In this document: positions 1-6,043 of the stretch, piece after piece | Layout of the letters: every line of letters begins with the position of its first letter | How positions within the stretch are numbered: position 1 is the first letter of the stretch | Origin: Puniceicoccales bacterium | Lineage (GTDB): Bacteria > Verrucomicrobiota > Verrucomicrobiia > Opitutales > JAIRLM01 | DNA: 9,516 bases | NCBI GenBank assembly: GCA_031258995.1 | Contig: JAIRMB010000045.1 | Span: forward strand, 1-9,516 | Reading direction: 5' to 3' | The notes under the pieces: model-generated | The model's database searches: none | Seen by the model: the letters and a program-made list of their open reading frames with translations, nothing else | What the model was told of the DNA's origin: nothing | Made by a program: the position numbers and the translations under genes

Positions 1-519
1 CACTTCGAAACCATCATCTTCATCTTGGATATCTTCGGCGCCGTTTTCCAAGGCCACCTCCATGAGCCATTCCTCGCCAACGTCTTTCTTGGCGATGATG
101 AATTGTCCCTTGCGCTGGAAATTGAAGGCCAATGCGCCAGCGCTGGCCATGTTGCCGCCGTGCTTAGAAAACGTGCTGCGGACCTCCGAAACCGTCCGAT
201 TGCGATTGTCGGTGGTTGCTTCCACGACAATGCCGATGCCGCCGGGGCCATAGCCCTCGAAGGTGACTTCTTCTATGGAAGTGCCCGGCATATCGCCGGT
301 GCCCTTTTTGATGGCTTTTGTAACATTTTCAGCTGGCATATTGGCTGTCTTCGCTTTCGCAATACAAGTCCGCAGGCGAGGATTGAAGTCCGGATCACCG
401 CCTCCCTCTCGAGCTGCGATGGCGAGTTCTTTGCTAATGACGCTAAACGCCTTCCCCCGCTTTGCATCTACGGCCGCCTTGTGCCGCTTTGTCGTTGCCC
501 ATTTGCTGTGTCCGGACAC
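1..519 (-). CDS. yebC: YebC/PmpR-family regulator, 5' part (runs off left edge)
   Basis: This is the first 173 residues of a YebC-family protein, normally about 240-250 residues, so the C-terminal third lies outside the window. Family members are cytoplasmic; they were long annotated as transcriptional regulators and more recently as translation factors that help ribosomes through proline-rich stretches. The family signature is plain: MSGHSKWATTKRHKAAVDAKRGK at residues 1-23 (N-terminal helical domain), NPRLRT at 46-51, NMPAENV at 60-66, AIKKGTG at 69-75, the EGYGPGG motif at 88-94, TTDNRNRT at 102-109, and SEVRSTFSKHGGN at 111-123, then FNFQRKGQF. The start is GTG at 517-519, chosen because it gives the canonical MSGHSKW N-terminus and has a GAGGAA ribosome binding site (plus-strand 527-532) seven bases upstream. 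It is transcribed divergently from the large orphan at 713. Very sure of the family; the symbol follows the family name rather than proven orthology. Confidence 0.96.
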   Translation of the reverse strand, partial: MSGHSKWATTKRHKAAVDAKRGKAFSVISKELAIAAREGGGDPDFNPRLRTCIAKAKTANMPAENVTKAIKKGTGDMPGTSIEEVTFEGYGPGGIGIVVEATTDNRNRTVSEVRSTFSKHGGNMASAGALAFNFQRKGQFIIAKKDVGEEWLMEVALENGAEDIQDEDDGFEV

Positions 520-526
520 AATCTAC

Positions 527-532
527 TTCCTC
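527..532 (-). promoter_or_regulatory. Ribosome binding site supporting GTG start of yebC
   Basis: On the minus strand the bases read GAGGAA, followed by seven bases and then GTG. There is no in-frame ATG that would give the conserved MSGHSKW N-terminus, so this site decides in favour of a GTG start. Confidence 0.7.
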
Positions 533-609
533 GCTTGCTAATAAGGCTTTTAAAAATTTTTTAGCGGGGCAAGGAAAATTTGTCCGCCTAGCGCAAAAAG
601 AAATACAGA

Positions 610-623
610 GCCCGAATTCGGGC
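610..623. repeat. 14-bp perfect palindrome in divergent intergenic region
   Basis: GCCCGAATTCGGGC is a perfect inverted repeat without a spacer. It sits between the starts of yebC and the 1064-residue gene, about 34 bases upstream of the -35 box of the latter. No T-run follows on either strand, so it is not a terminator. A dimeric regulator binding site is possible, but no regulator gene is seen nearby and chance occurrence cannot be excluded. Confidence 0.5.
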
Positions 624-646
624 CAGTGGATAGTGACAGTTCGCCG

Positions 647-685
647 AAAAAAAATCTTGACATTGAGAAAAGGCCCACCTAGCTT
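647..685 (+). promoter_or_regulatory. Predicted sigma-70-type promoter of the 1064-residue gene
   Basis: A consensus -35 box TTGACA lies at 657-662, followed by a 17-base spacer and a weak -10 box TAGCTT at 680-685 (three of six consensus bases). An eight-base A-tract at 647-654 directly upstream could act as an UP element. Transcription would start near 692, giving a leader of about 20 bases that contains the AGGAGG site of the gene at 713. Confidence 0.55.
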
Positions 686-712
686 TTTCCGTAAACACAG
701 GAGGCAAGAGAG

Positions 713-3700
713 ATGGGAGTATCGTCTACTATTGATAAGTCAAAAAAGGAGGCAAATATTGCGTTACTTTTCGATGCCTACCTAGGCGATCTCAAGGAGA
801 GTACGTTGAATGGATGCGGTCGGCGTTTCTCTCTTTTTGACGAGGGAACCGTTAAGAACGTCACCGACCATTGTACTTTACTAACGGATTTCACCAATCT
901 TTGTACGAGGGATGCGGGGCAAAGCAGTAAGGCACTACAGATGATGCTCAACAGAATAAACGGCGACCCGAAAGCCGTCGAACCAAAATTTATTGGCTTT
1001 ATCAAGGATTGGACCTCTCCGTCCGCATCATTGTTTTCTCTGTGGTCGCTTTTGCGAACTAGACACACCACAGACGGGGAAAAAATAATGAAAGTTTACA
1101 ACAGCATAATGGAGAATATGCCAATCACTACTTTCGCTAAAATGACAGATCTTCGATATAGGGCGATGAGCGAAATGTGCCAACAGGGTAGGGAGGTTTC
1201 AATTTTCCTCCGCGCGCTGTCCGAGCCTACTGCCGATTTCTGGGAGAAGGCTCGGGGAGATGAAAAACTTCTCGCGTACGTCCTCGAGAGCGTACTGATC
1301 GCCGGGTCAGAAAGTGCGGTGAAATCCATCCCGCTGCACGCAATAGAATCTGCCGAGAAGGTTTTTCTTAAAGAAGCTCCCGTTAGGGCAGGGGTATCAT
1401 ATCAATCGGAAGTTACCGTAGGGCGGCCCATCGTCAATACGACTGAGTGGGAGTCGGTTCTCTCTCGGTTTTTCCGCCTATATCTGCAAAAAGCTGTACA
1501 TAAGCAGAGAGAGGATGCCGCGACCACGGCTTCACGAGAAGCGAATAGAAAGAAACGGATAAGTGACTGTGTGCTTTGGAATCCGGTGGCGATGGCGCGC
1601 CTCATAGAGGCGATCGGGGATCCGGCTGCGGCCACGCGCTTCCGAAATTCGATCATAGAAAACCCCCCGGCCGATTTTGCTGCTGCCCAGACACCTATTT
1701 TCTTCTTCGAAGGCCTAGGAAAGGGAACCTTCGATGTGGGTTTCTCCGAAACTCAGTTTTCCACCGTACTGAAAAAAATCTTTTCCACGGCTAACGGAAA
1801 GCAGCTTTCTAGCCTAGACGATGCTTTTTTCTGTAAGCCCGTCCTAAGCGGCTACAGCTCCCTAGAGGAATGTGAGCGGTGGGATTGTAAAGAGGTGCGG
1901 GAGCTCTATGGGACGATTCCAGTGGCCACTATCGCAGACATAGCTATAAAAAAGGCAGACGGCTCGCTCAACTGGACCGGCGTTCGCCTTTTGCGAGGCG
2001 TGCTGCAATATGGAACGGCCGATCAACTTAACGCAATGACGGCCGATCAGCTCGCCGTCATTTTTGAGCGGGACTTTTCTGAGGAGGACGCGGCGCGCCG
2101 CGATGGAGGTAAACATTTGCTCACAGAGAGCGAAAAAGACAGCATCCGCCGTTCCATTCTTTGTTCTGTCGGATCTAACGTAGGCTTGTCGGATCTTCTC
2201 GACGTTGTCGGTACGGGCTTGAGGGGGCAGCCGCTGGCACGTATTTCCCCCCGATTTCACGACGTAGTCCGCGGGCTCAACCCACGGAGTCCGATTTGTC
2301 AGCTCTTCAACAGGTACGTTCCAGGGGATTTTTGGCAGTTTGTTTCTTTGGCGCAGATCGACGCAGCGGATGGGCTGATAGCGAATTGCATTGCAGGTCT
2401 TGACCCGAGTTTGGTGCCCACCATCTCCATAGAGGAGCCGGAAGTGGGTCTAGCGGATCTGCCAGATACCTATGTGGCAGACCATAGGGCACGTAATCTG
2501 TTTTACTATGCTGCCTTTTTCGCGAAAGCTTATCTTCCTCCCGCGGAGGGGAAGGCTTTACACGACGCTCTTACGGCTCCGCAGCTCGTATTTACGCTGA
2601 ACCAAATTAAGGCCCTGGAGAGCGATGTTGCGCTAAGGGATGGGGTCGGCCTGGATCATAGGCAAGTCAATCTTCGTAGTGTTTTGCAACATCTTACGGA
2701 TGAAGATTTTCACAAATTGATGCCTTACTTAACCGCCCGCTCAACACAACCGCCCCTAGATTCCGACATACGCATCGCTGTCCTGCAGTGGGCTTTTTTC
2801 CGCCCTACCCTCAGGAGCTCTCTGGATGCCGATCAGCTGGTTAAGGTTTTGAACCATATCGCCGGCGAGGAATGTGCGCGTGTGGGCGGAATGTTTTCTC
2901 TTTCACAGACAACTCACGACGTGCTCGCCGCTCTCGATAAAGATGTCATTGTAAAACTACGTGATGCGGGAAAATTGGTCGTCACCGGCTCTGATCTGAC
3001 CGAGGGGCCCCTGGAAGCGATTTTGCAGCATCTTTTTTTTCAAGAGGAACGGGCGCCATTGGACGGGGAGCAGCTTTTTGTCGTCGCTCATCGCATTGCC
3101 TGCAGCGCGGCCAAACTATTGCCTGACCCGGATCCTGCGACTAAAAGAGAGGTTTTAGATCCAGAAGAAGATCCCTACGGACTGAATCAGACGATGGCAT
3201 CCTTTGTGGACGACATAACTTCGAGGGACGCGAAAGCTCTACTCTCGAAAATGGAGGACAGGCTACCGAAGGACAATGATAATGATGCCGATCGAACAAC
3301 CAAGCTCCGACACATCCTTAACGGCGGCGAGCGCTGCGCTGCGCCCTTTTACTGTGCAATGGCACCGCGTAGACCTATTTTGGCCCAAGCCAATCGGCAA
3401 TGGTGGCCGTCCGAAGAAGAAGGCCGTGGCGGGCTACACATGTACAAAATTCTTTTTGATCTGATTGAGAAGGCGCAGAGCAAGGACGGCTCTCGGTTGC
3501 TTGCTGCGTTTCTACGAATGGCAAGGGAGGAAAACGCGGAGTCCTCTCCATCCGTAAGTGTAGACATGCTGCGCATGACCCGAATGGCGGCCGCCTTGGA
3601 TCTGGATTGTGCGTTCTTTCCCCGGGTGGCGGACGGAGACGGCGGCGCCAAAAGGCTCTCTCTTTTCACCAAGGCGCTCATACGTACCGAAGATCCGAAA

Positions 3701-3907
3701 CAGGGAAGTTTGTTCGCCGTAAAGTTTATTTGCGTTTTACAATTGATATTTTTTGGCTTCTTTTTCGCCTCCATACGGGCGCAGTTTTACTTAGTCTGCT
3801 TTGTGCTGAAGGCTGGCGATAGAGCAAGTTTCTATGCGGTTATGTCTGCCGTTCTTAGTTCACGTTCGACGAGCTCAGAGCTTAAAGCAGCGGCTCAGCT
3901 GAAGTAG
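713..3907 (+). CDS. Large orphan protein with ~40-residue helical repeats and C-terminal hydrophobic segment
   Basis: I do not recognise this 1064-residue protein. The start at 713 is well supported: AGGAGG at 699-704 lies eight bases upstream and a promoter lies before it. There is no Sec signal peptide; the N-terminus (MGVSSTIDKSKKEANIALLF) is polar. Most of the protein looks alpha-helical and soluble. In the second half a short signature of the form L-[TD]-x-[DEP]-[QDV]-[LFI] recurs at residues 620, 661, 704, 741 and 783, spaced 41, 43, 37 and 42, with another likely copy at 442; this suggests a helical repeat array. Residues 810-860 are acidic and probably loop-like. Residues 1001-1033 are strongly hydrophobic, rich in Phe, Ile and Leu and interrupted by an Ile-Arg-Ala turn, followed by a polar tail. 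It appears to be a single-gene unit, opposite yebC and followed by a 407-base gap. A role as a secreted effector or a scaffold is conceivable, but only speculation. Confidence 0.88.
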   Translation: MGVSSTIDKSKKEANIALLFDAYLGDLKESTLNGCGRRFSLFDEGTVKNVTDHCTLLTDFTNLCTRDAGQSSKALQMMLNRINGDPKAVEPKFIGFIKDWTSPSASLFSLWSLLRTRHTTDGEKIMKVYNSIMENMPITTFAKMTDLRYRAMSEMCQQGREVSIFLRALSEPTADFWEKARGDEKLLAYVLESVLIAGSESAVKSIPLHAIESAEKVFLKEAPVRAGVSYQSEVTVGRPIVNTTEWESVLSRFFRLYLQKAVHKQREDAATTASREANRKKRISDCVLWNPVAMARLIEAIGDPAAATRFRNSIIENPPADFAAAQTPIFFFEGLGKGTFDVGFSETQFSTVLKKIFSTANGKQLSSLDDAFFCKPVLSGYSSLEECERWDCKEVRELYGTIPVATIADIAIKKADGSLNWTGVRLLRGVLQYGTADQLNAMTADQLAVIFERDFSEEDAARRDGGKHLLTESEKDSIRRSILCSVGSNVGLSDLLDVVGTGLRGQPLARISPRFHDVVRGLNPRSPICQLFNRYVPGDFWQFVSLAQIDAADGLIANCIAGLDPSLVPTISIEEPEVGLADLPDTYVADHRARNLFYYAAFFAKAYLPPAEGKALHDALTAPQLVFTLNQIKALESDVALRDGVGLDHRQVNLRSVLQHLTDEDFHKLMPYLTARSTQPPLDSDIRIAVLQWAFFRPTLRSSLDADQLVKVLNHIAGEECARVGGMFSLSQTTHDVLAALDKDVIVKLRDAGKLVVTGSDLTEGPLEAILQHLFFQEERAPLDGEQLFVVAHRIACSAAKLLPDPDPATKREVLDPEEDPYGLNQTMASFVDDITSRDAKALLSKMEDRLPKDNDNDADRTTKLRHILNGGERCAAPFYCAMAPRRPILAQANRQWWPSEEEGRGGLHMYKILFDLIEKAQSKDGSRLLAAFLRMAREENAESSPSVSVDMLRMTRMAAALDLDCAFFPRVADGDGGAKRLSLFTKALIRTEDPKQGSLFAVKFICVLQLIFFGFFFASIRAQFYLVCFVLKAGDRASFYAVMSAVLSSRSTSSELKAAAQLK

Positions 3908-4314
3908 GCCGATCTCGACCTCGGCAGCTGTGCAAAGACTTCCGGGTGGAGCGTTCCTCTGTTTTGCATTTCGTGCCTGTTTTATGTACATGCAAGGACA
4001 TCCCTCCCCTGCAACGGGAGCGACCTACAAGACGCTCCATCGCAGAGAATTCGCCGTCCCCTTCGCTGAAGTGTCAGGAGAAGAATGCGTGCCAAAGGAC
4101 TCGACATCCCCCAGAAGGTGGGGTTCGATGTGCTATGCGATTCGACGAATGTCAAACCGAAAGCTTCCCGGCAATCCGCACACCCATTGACGTGGAACGG
4201 CTCAGGCGGTGAAAAGCCGCGAGAATTTTACGTTTTTTTCTTTTTTCGATTGCAAGGCAGCTGCGTCGGGGTAACTGGCAGTGGACCGTTTTGCGGTAAA
4301 AAAGGAAGAAACCC
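3908..4314. other. 407-base gap without a convincing gene
   Basis: Right after the stop codon is a small hairpin GCCGA/TCGGC (3908-3912 with 3921-3925) with no T-run. Further on is a six-base-pair hairpin GGAGCG/CGCTCC (4017-4022 with 4033-4038), then a weak terminator-like element at 4206-4246. Several overlapping ORFs occur, but only the one at 4085-4318 has a plausible ribosome binding site. I see no recognisable RNA: no tmRNA, SRP or RNase P signatures. It could hold the 3' untranslated region of the large gene, an unrecognised small RNA, or decayed coding sequence. Confidence 0.45.
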
Positions 4315-4318
4315 ATGA
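4085..4318 (+). CDS. Doubtful small ORF overlapping the next start codon (ATGA)
   Basis: This 77-codon ORF begins MRAKGLDIPQKVGFDVLCDS and resembles nothing I know. In favour: an AGGAG sequence at 4076-4080 lies four bases before the ATG (rather close), and its TGA stop overlaps the ATG of the following secreted-protein gene as ATGA, the usual layout for translational coupling. Against: a GC hairpin followed by a T-rich stretch (4206-4246) lies inside it and produces a run of four phenylalanines, the second half has no protein-like pattern, and the downstream gene has its own ribosome binding site. A spurious ORF is at least as likely as a real gene. Confidence 0.22.
   Translation: MRAKGLDIPQKVGFDVLCDSTNVKPKASRQSAHPLTWNGSGGEKPREFYVFFFFRLQGSCVGVTGSGPFCGKKGRNP
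4206..4246 (+). terminator. Weak terminator-like hairpin with T-rich tract
   Basis: GCGGT (4206-4210) can pair with GCCGC (4216-4220) around a GAAAA loop, with one G-T pair. A T-rich stretch follows: four Ts at 4226-4229, then seven at 4233-4239 and six at 4241-4246. The stem is short and the longest T-run starts about a dozen bases after it, so this is a weak call. It could end transcription from the 1064-residue gene, isolating the secreted-protein gene at 4315. Confidence 0.33.
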
Positions 4319-4542
4319 GTAAAAAATTAAATTCTCTACTGCTAGCTGGCAGCTTGTTCCTCTGTGCCTTGCCTCTACACGGGCAACAACCTCACCGTTC
4401 TACCGTCGAGGGCAACGCTTTCCCCGCATGGGTAGCATCCATGGCGATGGAAGACGATGGAAAGGACAGAATTCCATTGCCTAAAACAAACATGGAATTT
4501 GAAGAGCCAGAAAAGAATCCGGACGTGCCGAAGGCGGACTGA
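4315..4542 (+). CDS. Small secreted acidic protein, unknown function
   Basis: This 75-residue protein has a clear Sec signal peptide: basic start MSKK, a hydrophobic core at about residues 6-20 (NSLLLAGSLFLCALPL) and a likely signal peptidase I cleavage around residues 23-25 (LHG/QQ). The single Cys at position 17 is not in a proper lipobox (Leu precedes it), so a lipoprotein is unlikely. The mature part of about 51 residues is polar and acidic, rich in Asp, Glu, Lys and Pro, and ends EEPEKNPDVPKAD. AGGAAG at 4303-4308 lies six bases before the ATG. It precedes the outer-membrane protein gene on the same strand by 156 bases, so a shared periplasmic or envelope role is possible. No family is recognised. 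The export signal plus ribosome binding site make it a credible real gene. Confidence 0.72.
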   Translation: MSKKLNSLLLAGSLFLCALPLHGQQPHRSTVEGNAFPAWVASMAMEDDGKDRIPLPKTNMEFEEPEKNPDVPKAD

Positions 4543-4551
4543 CGGGAATGT

Positions 4552-4580
4552 GCCCCGCGCCGAGTCCGCTTGCGTGGGGC
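4552..4580 (+). terminator. Stable hairpin between the secreted-protein and outer-membrane-protein genes
   Basis: GCCCCGCGC (4552-4560) pairs with GCGTGGGGC (4572-4580): nine base pairs with one G-T pair and an 11-base loop, starting ten bases after the stop codon of the 75-residue gene. The sequence that follows (TCTATTACTGG) is not a proper T-run, so it may be a weak terminator, an attenuator or a 3'-end stabiliser that lowers read-through into the beta-barrel gene. Confidence 0.42.
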
Positions 4581-4683
4581 TCTATTACTGGCGGAAGCGG
4601 CCGCAGCCTAACTTTTTTACAATTTCCCTTGTCAGACATTCTTACAGCCCTAGGAAAACGGCCGGGTGGTGCCGCCGCCCCCT

Positions 4684-4690
4684 AGAGGAG
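4684..4690 (+). promoter_or_regulatory. Ribosome binding site fixing the start of the beta-barrel gene
   Basis: AGAGGAG lies eight bases before the ATG at 4699. An in-frame start at 4666 would add 11 residues (MVPPPPRGVKF) that would spoil the signal peptide and has no such site, so the later start is preferred. Confidence 0.8.
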
Positions 4691-4698
4691 TGAAATTT

Positions 4699-5610
4699 AT
4701 GAAAACAAAAGTCTGCTGCCTACTTTCTGCTGCTTGCCTGTTTTGCGGCAGTGCATTTGCTGATCCGAGCTGCACCTATGACGGTGAGATGGCTCTGAAC
4801 GGCGCCTACATCCGCCATGGACGCAAAGAAGGCGGAACCAGCGGGAGGATGCACATAGAGGCAGAGTTGTCACTACCAAGCTGTGCCGTTTACGGCGGAC
4901 TCACTTCGATTAACATGTTCGAAGATGACGCAGTATTTTTCTATCTCGAAAGAGATAGCACAGACCGAATTCGCGCGGAAACTGGCTCTCTTAACCAAGT
5001 CGCGCCCGGAATAGGTCTCTACTGTGAATTTTTAGGGTCATTCTGTGCGGACGTCGGCTACGCGGCACATTATTACTCGAACTTAAAAACTGTGTCACAA
5101 TTTCTGGAGATTTCATTCGGCAATAAGTGTGAGAAATTTAGTAATGAGGTCTATGCCGGCTTGGCTATGGACGTCATTTTTTCTCCACGAGTTTATGTGT
5201 CCTATGACATAAATCTAAGGGAATTGGACGTTTGCGCCAGCGGCACCTACGCCTACGACCTGGGCCATCTCGGCCTGGACCGCGCGATAGTGGAAGGCGG
5301 TCTGCACGTGGGCTTTGATTCCACCCAAAAGCCATTTTGCATAGACGATTTTTTCGAATTCCCGGAGCTCGGCTACGGCATGCGTAAACATTATACCTAC
5401 TATGGCGGAGAGTTATCTCTCTGCTATCGCCACAGCCCAAATCTCACATTTCGCCTGTCAGGTCACTACGACGGGAACAGCGCACCGAAAGACTCCTGGG
5501 CGAACGGTTACATCGGCGCGGAAGCCTCGGAAGGCAGCATTGGCCTTGACTTGAAAAACAAGAACAGAGGCTTGGCTTGGCTTTCCGCTGCGATGGCATT
5601 CAGCTTTTAA
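4699..5610 (+). CDS. Predicted cysteine-rich outer-membrane beta-barrel protein
   Basis: The product has 303 residues. A Sec signal peptide (MKTKVCCLLSAACLFCGSAFA, residues 1-21) ends in an AFA/DP cleavage site. The mature 282 residues show alternating hydrophobic and polar strands with many Tyr, Gly and Phe (for example HIEAELSLPSCAVYGGL, SNEVYAGLAMDVIFSPRVYV, YTYYGGELSLCYRH, LTFRLSGHYDG) and end in AWLSAAMAFSF with a C-terminal phenylalanine, the usual BamA-recognised end of outer-membrane proteins. The pattern suggests a small porin-like barrel, perhaps akin to TorF-type putative porins, though I cannot confirm the family. Unusually, the mature protein has eight Cys (25, 62, 109, 116, 144, 179, 214, 242). 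It follows the small secreted-protein gene on the same strand. Confident about outer-membrane barrel, not about substrate. Confidence 0.82.
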   Translation: MKTKVCCLLSAACLFCGSAFADPSCTYDGEMALNGAYIRHGRKEGGTSGRMHIEAELSLPSCAVYGGLTSINMFEDDAVFFYLERDSTDRIRAETGSLNQVAPGIGLYCEFLGSFCADVGYAAHYYSNLKTVSQFLEISFGNKCEKFSNEVYAGLAMDVIFSPRVYVSYDINLRELDVCASGTYAYDLGHLGLDRAIVEGGLHVGFDSTQKPFCIDDFFEFPELGYGMRKHYTYYGGELSLCYRHSPNLTFRLSGHYDGNSAPKDSWANGYIGAEASEGSIGLDLKNKNRGLAWLSAAMAFSF

Positions 5611-5801
5611 TTTTCCTAGGCCTACCGACCACCGGGCACGAGATAGCCGCGATTCGCGGACTTTCAGGTGATTAGCGCGACTCTTTTGCCGCCCTGTGCG
5701 GCATTCGCGGAGACGTTCAATCAGCGGCAACGGCATCTTGGAAAAATCTTCCATCGCCAGCCGACATCGAAATCGCACCACTAGCCGCGAAAGCGAAGCG
5801 G
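5611..5801. other. Intergenic region between convergent beta-barrel and tRNA genes
   Basis: Three short inverted repeats are visible: CCGCG/CGCGG at 5647-5659, GCCGC/GCGGC at 5688-5702, and TGGAA/TTCCA at 5739-5753. None is followed by a clear T-run on either strand. One could still act as a transcription stop between the convergent genes. A minus-strand ORF spans this stretch, but it reads straight through the tRNA and into the barrel gene and is not believable. Confidence 0.4.
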
Positions 5802-5874
5802 TGCGAGCGAAGGGACTCGAACCCTCGGCATCCACCTTGGCAAGGTGGCGCTCTACCAACTGAGCTACACTCGC
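5802..5874 (-). tRNA. tRNA-Gly (anticodon GCC)
   Basis: All arms fold. The acceptor stem GCGAGTG pairs with CGCTCGC (one T-G pair). The D-arm is GCTCAGTTGGTAGAGC. The anticodon stem CCACC/GGTGG encloses the loop TTGCCAA with anticodon GCC (plus-strand 5839-5841). The T-arm is GAGGG-TTCGAGT-CCCTT. GCC reads GGC and GGU glycine codons. CCA is not encoded: the bases after the acceptor stem are A, C, C, G, so CCA must be added after transcription and the discriminator is A73. A possible minus-strand -35 box TTGACT lies at 5907-5912, but the -10 is poor. Just 3' of the tRNA, CGCACC (5800-5805) can pair with GGTGCG (5774-5779), perhaps as a processing or termination hairpin. Confidence 0.95.
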
Positions 5875-5997
5875 AAACGGACCACTTCTGCCAGCCACAC
5901 GGACAGAGTCAAGCGTCCGGTGGACAAAAAATTCTGTTTTTTACTGTCGCTTCCGAATCGTGCGGTAAAAGGCCAACCGCGGACCCTTAAAAGGGCC

Positions 5998-6031
5998 AGC
6001 GGTAGGGACGCCCGCTAACGCCCCTACCGCT
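5998..6031 (-). terminator. Terminator hairpin downstream of the Inc-like gene
   Basis: AGCGGTAGGG (5998-6007) and CCCTACCGCT (6022-6031) form a perfect ten-base-pair stem with a 14-base loop. On the minus strand it starts 12 bases after the stop codon of the gene at 6044-6757 and is followed by GGCCCTTTTAAGGG; on the plus strand it is followed by AATTTT. A second small inverted repeat CCCTT/AAGGG (5984-5995) sits next to it. It could work in both directions, but the T-run is only four bases. Confidence 0.62.
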
Positions 6032-6043
6032 AATTTTGCCCAG

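Noticed and set aside
25..564. Plus-strand ORF of 179 codons opposite yebC
   Set aside because: The minus strand here codes for an unmistakable YebC protein; this is its antisense frame.
3033..3040. Run of eight Ts within the large orphan gene as a possible phase-variation tract
   Set aside because: It is a single short run coding for Phe-Phe in the middle of the protein, with no sign of frame changes on either side.
5802..5874. tRNA-Gly as an integration site for a mobile element
   Set aside because: No direct copy of the tRNA 3' end, integrase or phage-like gene is found in the window.
5458..5898. Minus-strand ORF of 146 codons across the tRNA and the end of the barrel gene
   Set aside because: It is a read-through of the tRNA-Gly sequence and the antisense of the beta-barrel gene; no ribosome binding site or protein-like pattern supports it.
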